A stretch of 43,950 bases of DNA, taken from the NCBI GenBank assembly GCA_022648545.1, contig JALCMP010000015.1, positions 1 to 43,950 on the forward strand. Reading direction: 5' to 3'. The stretch is from Bacteroidales bacterium. GTDB lineage: Bacteria > Bacteroidota > Bacteroidia > Bacteroidales > UBA932. Made by a program: the position numbers and the translations under genes. The notes under the pieces are model-generated. The model searched no databases and was not told the origin of the DNA. It saw only the letters and a list, made by a program, of their open reading frames with translations. Positions 36,648-43,950 of this stretch are shown in pieces; position 1 is the first letter of the stretch, and each line of letters opens with the position of its first letter.

Positions 36648-36680
36648 AGTTAGAATAATTAAAATATTTTTTAAGTGTTA

Positions 36681-38216
36681 TTAGTTAATATTGCATAATA
36701 TATGCAATCTTTCTTTCCATTTCAAATATGTTTCATCCAGTACGCTTTTTATTGAATGATCCGGTAACGTCGTTCCGGTCTTTTTAAGAGAGGCAAATGT
36801 CTCCTGCCGTGAAGAATAATACCCGGCTCCCAATGCAGCCCCTCTCGCAGCACCAAGCGCTCCGTCGGTATTATAGAGTTCTATTTTAGTATCGCAAATA
36901 GTAGCAAGAGTTGTTCTGAAAACGGGATTCAAGAACATATTAGCCGTTCCTGCCTTCATAACTTCCGGTTTGATTCCCGACTCCCTCATTATATCCAGGC
37001 CGTATCTGAAAGAAAAAGCCACACCTTCCTGTACGGCACGTACTATATGTGCGGTAGAATGCCTGTTGAAATCTACATCGCACAACTGCGCATCAGTCAT
37101 ATTATTTTCAAGAATCCTTTCGCTCCCGTTCCCGAACGGAATAACAAACATACCGTCGGATCCGGCCGGAACAGTAGCCGCAAGATCGTTCATTTGCCCG
37201 TAGCTCTTGGAATCATTAAGGATGTTATGCTTCAGCCAGGAATTGGATATGCCGGTTCCGTTTATACAAAGCAGTACTCCGTACCTGCAGTCCGTCCCGG
37301 TATGATTCACATGAAGAAAAGTATTAACTCTCGACAATCTGTCGGCATTACGTTTATCGGTTACCCCGTATATAACTCCGCTTGTTCCTGCGGTAGTAGC
37401 TATTTCTCCGGGGTCGAGTACGTTAAGAGAGAAAGCATTATTGGGTTGATCTCCCGCTCTGTAAGATATCGGAGTCCCTTTCCGTATTCCAAACTCCGAT
37501 TCCATGGCCGCATCGGTAGATACACACTCTTCCGGGCCCGAAGCTATGGAAGGTCCGGCTTCACAAAAAAGACTTTTATCAAGACCCAGCTCATCCGCAA
37601 CCATATCCGCAAATTCGTCGCGTTTAAAATCCCATAAAATACCTTCCGAAAGCCCCGAATAAGTAGTTGAAAACTTCCCGCTCATTTTAAATGCTATATA
37701 ATCGCCGGGAAGCATAGCCTTGTAAATTCCGGAATAAACAGCCGGTTCATTTACCCTTACCCAAGCCAGTTTTGACGCGGTAAAATTTCCGGGGGAATTT
37801 AGACAATGCTCCATACATTTGCGGTGGCCTATCCCTTCCATCGCCTTCCGTCCCAGATTAACCGCGCGGGAATCGCACCATATTATTGCTTTTCTCAGAG
37901 GAATGCCGTCGCTTCCGGTAACCACAAGCCCATGCATCTGATACGTAATGCCTATGCAAGCCACACGGGACAAAACATCCTTTGCCGGTCCCGACCCTGA
38001 CAATTTTCCGGCGACATCCCTGATGCCGGCCTTAACATAATTCCACCACATATCCGGATCCTGCTCGGCAAATCCCTTTTCAGGAACGAAAATAGGCATC
38101 TCCCTGTCGGAAGGATTGGTAGAAGACGCTATACACTCTCCGCCCTTTATATCCAGAAGTGAAACTTTAACGGAAGAACTTCCTACATCAATGCCAAGAC
38201 TCAGTTTATTATCCAT
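36681..38216 (-). CDS. xylB: Xylulokinase, FGGY family
   Basis: The 511-residue carbohydrate kinase has the N-terminal phosphate loop GIDVGSSSVKVSLLD and the QMHG substrate motif at 93-96. A conserved WCDSRA segment is at 113-118, and the probable catalytic base is Asp256 (YRAGDQPNNAF). The second ATP-binding part includes GTSGVIYGV and GALGAARGAALGAGY. It phosphorylates xylulose to xylulose 5-phosphate for the pentose phosphate pathway. It begins 18 nt after the GH43 fusion stop, which ties polysaccharide trimming directly to sugar metabolism in one transcript. Confidence 0.95.
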   Translation of the reverse strand: MDNKLSLGIDVGSSSVKVSLLDIKGGECIASSTNPSDREMPIFVPEKGFAEQDPDMWWNYVKAGIRDVAGKLSGSGPAKDVLSRVACIGITYQMHGLVVTGSDGIPLRKAIIWCDSRAVNLGRKAMEGIGHRKCMEHCLNSPGNFTASKLAWVRVNEPAVYSGIYKAMLPGDYIAFKMSGKFSTTYSGLSEGILWDFKRDEFADMVADELGLDKSLFCEAGPSIASGPEECVSTDAAMESEFGIRKGTPISYRAGDQPNNAFSLNVLDPGEIATTAGTSGVIYGVTDKRNADRLSRVNTFLHVNHTGTDCRYGVLLCINGTGISNSWLKHNILNDSKSYGQMNDLAATVPAGSDGMFVIPFGNGSERILENNMTDAQLCDVDFNRHSTAHIVRAVQEGVAFSFRYGLDIMRESGIKPEVMKAGTANMFLNPVFRTTLATICDTKIELYNTDGALGAARGAALGAGYYSSRQETFASLKKTGTTLPDHSIKSVLDETYLKWKERLHILCNIN

Positions 38217-38234
38217 ATAATATATTTTTTACGA

Positions 38235-41200
38235 TTATAAATATTCTCCATGTTTCCCGGTCGTAAGTCCGGGCCATTTATCCGATCTGTATGGCAAAAG
38301 AGGCAATCCACTCAAAGAAAACACCGAAGAACCCGGATTATCAGCCCATGCATACCTTACAGCTCTTATATCATCAACCTTAGGAGAGCTCAGAGAAATA
38401 CCTTCGGGAACAGGCAGGACTTCCGCACGATAAAATCTTTTATCCGGCCCGGCTACCGCAAAAGATCCCGGACCGTAAATTCTTATGCTGTCCATTGGGA
38501 AATTAAATTTTACGAGAGCCGAACTTCCGTTGATGCGTATGCTGGTTATCATCGGATATTCCGCCGGCTTTTTAATTTTATAAATTTTGGAGAGTGCGAT
38601 ATCGGCCAATCTTCTTCCTACGTCCTGCTTGTCCGAAGGATGTATTGTATTAGCTTCTCCTTTATCTATTATACAGGCCATATATACATTTTTCATATTA
38701 CGTGATACGCTGTCCTGACGCTCACGGAGTTCGGCCCATTCCGATTCAGAAGGTTCTGTCTTCCGGGCCATAAAATTGGGAAGCTGTACTATTATAAAAG
38801 GCATATCCTTTTCATTCCATGCTTTGCGCCAGCCATTAATCAAACCCGACAGATATTTTCCATATTGTCCGGCATAATAAGTATTGTTTTCGCCCTGATA
38901 CCACAGACATCCCTTTACAGGAAATCTGACGAGCGGATTTATCATACCGTTGTACAGGACGGAAGGGAAATTAGGTTCGCCCTCTCTTATATACGGTACG
39001 GTTATATCCTGTGCACTATATCCGACATGCAATTTCCATCCTTTTCCAAGGGAAATTTTCACATGTGAAGGACCTCCGCGGGAAACAAGGAACTGTCCGT
39101 CGGGTTGCCCGGAGAATCCTCCGTTGCCTGTTATATCTTCGATCCATACGGTCATAACATTGTCGCCCGTATGAAGCACCGAGGAATCCACATCGTATAC
39201 CCTGTTTATATTCCAGCCGCATGTATTCCCCAGCAACCTGCCGTTGATCCATGTATGATCGCAATCATCAAAAGGGCCTGAGTGCAGCTCATAATTCCCG
39301 TCAGCCATGGCCGCAGTCAGATAAAAATGCTTTCTAACCCACATTCCGCCGTTCATATCCCCCACAGGTGTATTTTCTACATAAAAAGGTAAATTTACGG
39401 AAAACCAATCTTTATCAGAAAATAAAGTTGAAGCAAAGACGGCGCTGTCGCCTTCAAATCCCGGATCATTTGCGTATTTATCAAGCATGAGCCTCCCGTG
39501 CTGCGCTAAAAGAGAATCTTTCATATCGGACGGATCACATGGCAATAATGCAGCCATATCGGCATACTTACGTGGAAAACTGCCGGGAGCAAATGATTCC
39601 CTGCTCATCCATGCCTCGGCAATAGTTCCGCCCCAATTGCAGCTTATGACGCCTACAGGCACATCAAGTTCCTTAAAAACATCCCGGGAAAAGAAATACC
39701 CCACGGCGGAAAATGAAGCCGCAGTTTCGGGATTACAGCGGACCCATCCCGAAGTAAGCGGTTCTTTTTCCTCATGGCAGGAGGCACGTTTGTTTATCTG
39801 CAACAATCGCAACATGGGATAATTAGCAGCGGCAACTTCCTCGGCAGAGTTTTTAACCTTGGCCCACTTGCAGGCCAGATTCATTTCCATATTGGATTGC
39901 CCGCCGCATAACCAGACATCGCCGTTCACAACATCTTTTAAACGGATGGTATCCTTGCCTGAATATATTTCCATAACGTTCATCTTATCATTGTCAGACG
40001 CTTTCAGATTTCCCAAACGGATTCGCCACATCCCTTTTCCGTCAGAACGTCCGGAATACTTTCTGTTATGATAACGTACCGTTATCTTTTCATAAGGTTT
40101 GCCTTCTCCAAAAACAGAGACATCAGCATCTCGCTGCAAAACCATATGATCGGTAAACAACGGATTTAATTTAAGCGCGGTTTCATCATCCGGAGAGGTT
40201 GCATAAATGCCCACCATATCTCCGGTAAACCTCCCCGGGAGCGATGGACTGAGAAAATCGGCGGATACATCGTCCCCAAGTTTTTCCCATCTGTTATTAC
40301 AATTTACCGAGTAGCTGAAACGGAAAGAGACCTTATCTACGCCTTCTATCTTAAGGTAAAGTTTGGAGATACCGGAAGTAATTCTCTCGGAAGCTTCGGC
40401 TACAAGCTTCCCTTTTGAATAAGTCTGCATAATAACCCTGTTCCCTCCGGCATTACCGAATTTTATATAACAGCCGTCGTCCTGAAAAACGGTCATGCCG
40501 GCAAAATCATTCGGGCCTCCGGCTTTGAAAGAAACGGCAGTCTCTGCCACAAAATGCCTGGCGGTTATTTTACGTAATATGGCGGCCGGCTGTGCCGGAT
40601 CTCCCATGCGTGCTTTCTTCGCTTCAAGAGAGAGTTTGCAATTCCATAATATTTTATAAAATTTAGTTTGGGGTGTCCTTATGAAAAAGGCATCCCCGGA
40701 TAGACCACCGGAAGTCCAAAGGGATGTATCTCTGCAATATTTATCTCCGGTATCGCATAATACTTTTCCGGATTGCAATATAACCGGCTGTCCGTTTTTC
40801 CATTCTACCGGAAGAATGAACGTTTCGCGTCCCATTATATCGTGAATTCCCTTATATGGCCTTACAGCAAGAAAGGCCGCATACCAATCGCCGGAAGCGG
40901 TTTGTACAAGATCTGCATGGCCGGTACATGTAATCGGATTCGGGCGGTCCGGCGGAAGATCGCGCTGGGTAAGTATGGGATTTATTGCACACTGACGATA
41001 CGGCCCCAATAAGGAATCGGACTCAAAAAGAACCTCAGAATGATTCATGTCCGTTCCTCCTTCGGCAGCCATAAGGAAATACCGGCCATGTATATAAAAA
41101 AGATGCGGACCCTCTATGTATGTCGGTTCTTCAAATAGATTAGTACCGCGTTCTATAAGCAGATGCGGCTTGCCCGTCGTCCTGCCTTTCTCTATATCTA

Positions 41201-41852
41201 TTTCCCTTATCCATATGGAACAATGGCCCTGATATTTTGGTCCCCCCTCGGGAGTTCCGCTGTTAAGTACATATGCCTTTCCGTCCCTGCCAAAGAAAAA
41301 GCTGGGATCTATACCGTCTATCGTCGTAAGATATACCGGATCGCTCCAATGCTCCTTGCGCGGATCTTTAGTATAAACATAAAAGGTTCCGCCGCACGCA
41401 ACACATGTAGTAATCATATAAAAAAGGCTATCGGAGGGATTAAAACTGATATCGGGAGCATAGATTCCGCTCTCTATGGAAACATTTCCCTTCATATTAA
41501 GTTGGGAAGGCCTGTTGAGCACATATCCTATATGTTCCCATTGTTTTAGATTGCGGCTGTGGTATATGGGGACCCCCGGAAAATAAGCAAAAGTGGAATT
41601 GACGAGATAATAATCTTCACCAACCCTGCATAAGCTAGGATCGGGCGAACATCCGACTATGGAAGGTGTTATTTTTAAGCAATTCTCCTGCGGAACGGCA
41701 GAAGAATCCATACCGGAAGGATTCGGCACCGAATATGTAAAATAATCAAATATGGCGGATTTATTAAAATCTCCTCTTCCTGTTCCACAACATGAACAGA
41801 CCGCAAAAACAAATATTGCGGCTATCGAAATAATATTTAAGGGCCTTTTCAT
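38235..41852 (-). CDS. Bifunctional lipoprotein: GH43 glycosidase fused to SASA-type acetylesterase
   Basis: The product has 1205 residues. A lipoprotein-like signal ends VCS-C (Cys21). The GH43 five-blade domain (about 58-360) shows base D71 (CSPDPSL), modulator D182 (DGIDPSFF) and acid E247 (TYIEGPHLF). A concanavalin-like domain (about 380-555) follows, as in xylosidase/arabinofuranosidase members. At 562 a second enzyme begins with NPLFTDHMVLQRD, normally the mature N terminus of SASA esterases; GQSNM (651-655, Ser653) and the C-terminal HPSDK carry its catalytic Ser and His. A jelly-roll insert (about 830-950) sits inside it. The protein could remove acetyl groups and then xylose or arabinose from substituted xylan. 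The ATG overlaps the GH95 stop by 4 nt. Confidence 0.9.
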   Translation of the reverse strand: MKRPLNIISIAAIFVFAVCSCCGTGRGDFNKSAIFDYFTYSVPNPSGMDSSAVPQENCLKITPSIVGCSPDPSLCRVGEDYYLVNSTFAYFPGVPIYHSRNLKQWEHIGYVLNRPSQLNMKGNVSIESGIYAPDISFNPSDSLFYMITTCVACGGTFYVYTKDPRKEHWSDPVYLTTIDGIDPSFFFGRDGKAYVLNSGTPEGGPKYQGHCSIWIREIDIEKGRTTGKPHLLIERGTNLFEEPTYIEGPHLFYIHGRYFLMAAEGGTDMNHSEVLFESDSLLGPYRQCAINPILTQRDLPPDRPNPITCTGHADLVQTASGDWYAAFLAVRPYKGIHDIMGRETFILPVEWKNGQPVILQSGKVLCDTGDKYCRDTSLWTSGGLSGDAFFIRTPQTKFYKILWNCKLSLEAKKARMGDPAQPAAILRKITARHFVAETAVSFKAGGPNDFAGMTVFQDDGCYIKFGNAGGNRVIMQTYSKGKLVAEASERITSGISKLYLKIEGVDKVSFRFSYSVNCNNRWEKLGDDVSADFLSPSLPGRFTGDMVGIYATSPDDETALKLNPLFTDHMVLQRDADVSVFGEGKPYEKITVRYHNRKYSGRSDGKGMWRIRLGNLKASDNDKMNVMEIYSGKDTIRLKDVVNGDVWLCGGQSNMEMNLACKWAKVKNSAEEVAAANYPMLRLLQINKRASCHEEKEPLTSGWVRCNPETAASFSAVGYFFSRDVFKELDVPVGVISCNWGGTIAEAWMSRESFAPGSFPRKYADMAALLPCDPSDMKDSLLAQHGRLMLDKYANDPGFEGDSAVFASTLFSDKDWFSVNLPFYVENTPVGDMNGGMWVRKHFYLTAAMADGNYELHSGPFDDCDHTWINGRLLGNTCGWNINRVYDVDSSVLHTGDNVMTVWIEDITGNGGFSGQPDGQFLVSRGGPSHVKISLGKGWKLHVGYSAQDITVPYIREGEPNFPSVLYNGMINPLVRFPVKGCLWYQGENNTYYAGQYGKYLSGLINGWRKAWNEKDMPFIIVQLPNFMARKTEPSESEWAELRERQDSVSRNMKNVYMACIIDKGEANTIHPSDKQDVGRRLADIALSKIYKIKKPAEYPMITSIRINGSSALVKFNFPMDSIRIYGPGSFAVAGPDKRFYRAEVLPVPEGISLSSPKVDDIRAVRYAWADNPGSSVFSLSGLPLLPYRSDKWPGLTTGKHGEYL

Positions 41853-43950
41853 TTTAATTTTATTTTTTTATCGGAATCGGATCCGATATTAACATGAATT
41901 ATTTTTCCGTTTACATTTATATTACCGTCATAGGGAACCGTACTGCTAATATGCAAATCGGAAACATGTCCGTCTTTCCATACCATATCAAGCACGGCCC
42001 CTCCCACCAGACGGACACCCCTCAACGATCCGGAGGAAAATGCCCTTGGACACGCCGGAAGAAGATCTACCATCCCGTTTTCGCTTTGTACAAACATTTG
42101 CATTATTCCCTCGGCGGTTCCGAAATTACCATCTATCTGAAAAGGGGGATGAGAACAAAATAAATTCGGATATGTGCCGCCTCTATTCTGCGAAGGATCC
42201 AGCGGTATCAGTAAATTCTTCAATAGCTTATAGGCATGCTCGCCGTCATGAAGTTTAGCCTGTAAATTTATTTTCCAGGCCATAGACCATCCGGTAGATT
42301 CATCGCCCCGGACTTCGAGTGTTTTTCCGGCGGCTCTTATCAGGGACGGATTGTCATAATAAGAAATTTGCCTTCCCGGATAAAGGCCGTACAAATGAGA
42401 AACATGCCTGTGATGTACGTCCACTTCGCCATAAGGAAAAGCCCATTCCATAATCCGGCCGTCATCACCTTCCGTGGCAGGACGTATAAGGCTTAATTCT
42501 TTTCTTATATTGCGCACGAACCTGCCGTTCCTTCGTAAAACTCCCGAAGCTTCTATGATATTTTCATACAATTGGCTTATTATCTGATTATCCATGGTCG
42601 TTCCCGCACATACGTGTACAGAAGTACCGTCTTTCATTCGAAACGAATTTTCAGGAGAAATGGAAGGGACATTCACAAGATAACCGCTTCGCGGATCGAT
42701 TACCATGGAACTGCAAAAGAATTTTGCAGCACCTTTCATGTAGGGATAAACCTCTTTAAGGTATTTTTTGTCCCGGTTGTAAATATAACGGGTATATAAT
42801 TGATTCATCAGCCAGGCGGCGCAGGTATTGGTAGATCCCCATGAAGGATCTTCGCCGGGGGCCGTAAAATTCCACGGATTTCCAAGAATATGTGTAACCC
42901 ATCCCCCGGCACGGTAATACACTCTGGCCGTCCTGCGGCCAGAACGCCTAATGGATTTTACGAAATCGCACAAAGGGCGGTTCAATTCGTCCAGATTGGT
43001 TTCGTTTACAAGCCAATAATTCATCTGCAGATTTATATTAAGATGAAAATCTGCATTCCAGGGAGGCTGAACATCCTTGCACCATATTCCCTGGAGATTT
43101 GCGGGCAGACTTCCGGGACGCGACGAAGAAACGGCCAGATATCTGCCGAATTGAAGATAAAGGGCCGCCAGAGCAGGATCTCCATCCTTTTGGAAACGTA
43201 TAAGCCTCTCGGAAATAGATGAAGCAGAATCGGACGGGCTCCCTTTCAGACTCAAATCGAAACGATCCATCAATTCCGAAAACTTTTCAATATGTCTGCT
43301 TTCAATTTTCCCGAACGGCAAACCGGAAATTGCCGAAATCTGTTTATCGGCAACTTTCGAAAGCCTTCCTTTTCTTCCGTAAGAAGTATTCAAGGCAATC
43401 AGCAATGTTACGGGACCGGGCGAAAAGATGGACAGTTTTTTCCCATCTACGGAAGAACATCTGCCGCCTGAAGAAATCAGGACCCTTATTTCGCCAAAAT
43501 AAGTAATACCTTCGCCGCCGAATCCGTCGGAAAGATTACCATATATATATATTTCATTCCCGTCCGCACATACATTCGATCGTTCTTCTCTTCTAAGAGA
43601 AATATCGAATATTAAAGAATCCCCTGACGGAGATTCCAGACGTACGACACCAATATCATCTGCATAAGAACAAAAATATTTTCTTTTATATATCTTCTCC
43701 CCGATAATAAAATCTACTTCTTCCTCTCCCTTTTCAATATCCAGAATTCGCGAATAAGAATCAGGGGACCGACCTTTTAATAAAGGAAATGAAATATCAA
43801 GATCGGCGAAAATCTGATAGGAGCCATAAGGCAGATCCTTTCCTCTTCCATATCCCGACCCCTTCCCCCGGCATACGAAAACGCTGTCCATCAATTTTTC
43901 CGCCTCATCATTCCGGTTATCAAAAATTAGAGACCGTATTTTTCCGAGCG
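41849..43950 (-). CDS. GH95 alpha-L-fucosidase/galactosidase, 5' end cut by window edge
   Basis: The frame stays open to the right edge and the protein upstream of the first internal Met (LGKIRSLIFDNRNDEAEKLMDS) already matches GH95 sequence. The gene therefore starts outside the window; an internal TTG or ATG near 43890 is not the start. Visible family features are YGSYQIFADLDISF in the N-terminal beta domain and PWNADFHLNINLQMNYW in the catalytic barrel. Further ones are GRIMEWAFPYGEVDVHHRHVSH (two parts, with the acidic catalytic Glu) and the C-terminal DLLPACPRAF...GVRLVGGAVLDMVW domain. GH95 removes alpha-1,2-linked L-fucose or L-galactose from xyloglucan, mucin or xylan side chains. It is translationally coupled to the GH43 fusion (4-nt overlap) and heads the visible operon. 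Confidence 0.9.
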   Translation of the reverse strand, partial: LGKIRSLIFDNRNDEAEKLMDSVFVCRGKGSGYGRGKDLPYGSYQIFADLDISFPLLKGRSPDSYSRILDIEKGEEEVDFIIGEKIYKRKYFCSYADDIGVVRLESPSGDSLIFDISLRREERSNVCADGNEIYIYGNLSDGFGGEGITYFGEIRVLISSGGRCSSVDGKKLSIFSPGPVTLLIALNTSYGRKGRLSKVADKQISAISGLPFGKIESRHIEKFSELMDRFDLSLKGSPSDSASSISERLIRFQKDGDPALAALYLQFGRYLAVSSSRPGSLPANLQGIWCKDVQPPWNADFHLNINLQMNYWLVNETNLDELNRPLCDFVKSIRRSGRRTARVYYRAGGWVTHILGNPWNFTAPGEDPSWGSTNTCAAWLMNQLYTRYIYNRDKKYLKEVYPYMKGAAKFFCSSMVIDPRSGYLVNVPSISPENSFRMKDGTSVHVCAGTTMDNQIISQLYENIIEASGVLRRNGRFVRNIRKELSLIRPATEGDDGRIMEWAFPYGEVDVHHRHVSHLYGLYPGRQISYYDNPSLIRAAGKTLEVRGDESTGWSMAWKINLQAKLHDGEHAYKLLKNLLIPLDPSQNRGGTYPNLFCSHPPFQIDGNFGTAEGIMQMFVQSENGMVDLLPACPRAFSSGSLRGVRLVGGAVLDMVWKDGHVSDLHISSTVPYDGNINVNGKIIHVNIGSDSDKKIKLK

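Overview
The window looks like a chromosomal segment of a member of the Bacteroidota, probably order Bacteroidales. The grounds are an Oar-like TonB-dependent receptor, two-part YD/RHS proteins of the DUF6443 type, lipoproteins with acidic residues after the lipid cysteine, MacB-like ABC efflux paired with an NtrC/NtrY-like system, a PafA-type alkaline phosphatase, and promoters of the Bacteroidota type (TTTG about 20 nt before TAnnTTTG). No rRNA, tRNA, CRISPR array, insertion sequence or phage gene was seen. Genus cannot be assigned from the sequence alone.

Layout. 1-6117 (minus) holds two consecutive large YD-repeat (RHS) genes; the downstream one runs off the left edge, so any C-terminal toxin is outside the window. 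Divergent from them, across a short AT-rich region with a 13-bp perfect inverted repeat, is an astacin-like zinc protease lipoprotein (6209-7405). A bidirectional terminator separates it from a TonB-dependent receptor (7495-10791). 10958-17871 (minus) reads as one operon: TolC, HlyD-type adaptor, double FtsX/MacB-like permease, ATPase and an exported S51 peptidase. It is preceded by a strong sigma-54 promoter match and a dyad at the usual enhancer distance. Divergent from it are a sigma-54 activator and its sensor kinase (18033-20707), which very likely control it.

20751-32084 is mostly housekeeping: pafA, metK (with a SAM-II-class riboswitch and an apparent attenuator in its leader), comF, cdaA (c-di-AMP synthase), plsY, mutS2, a membrane-anchored protein combining a degenerate LytM/M23 domain with an S41 protease domain, and a PHP-family phosphoesterase with a palindrome inside its promoter.

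32147-43950 (minus) is a pentose and hemicellulose region. A Spy/CpxP-like small protein and a CE1-type esterase form one unit. GH95, a GH43-acetylesterase fusion, xylulokinase, xylose isomerase and a xylose/H+ symporter form another, tightly spaced operon. The enzymes would deacylate and trim xylan- or xyloglucan-type oligosaccharides in the envelope; XylE would import xylose, and XylA and XylB would convert it to xylulose 5-phosphate. No SusC/SusD pair is inside the window. The GH95 gene is cut by the right edge.

The points most worth checking are the riboswitch/attenuator on metK, the sigma-54 and enhancer architecture of the efflux operon with its S51 peptidase, the split RHS locus beside a surface protease, the dead-LytM/S41 fusion, and several start codons that sit 3-6 nt after a -7 box and suggest leaderless mRNAs.
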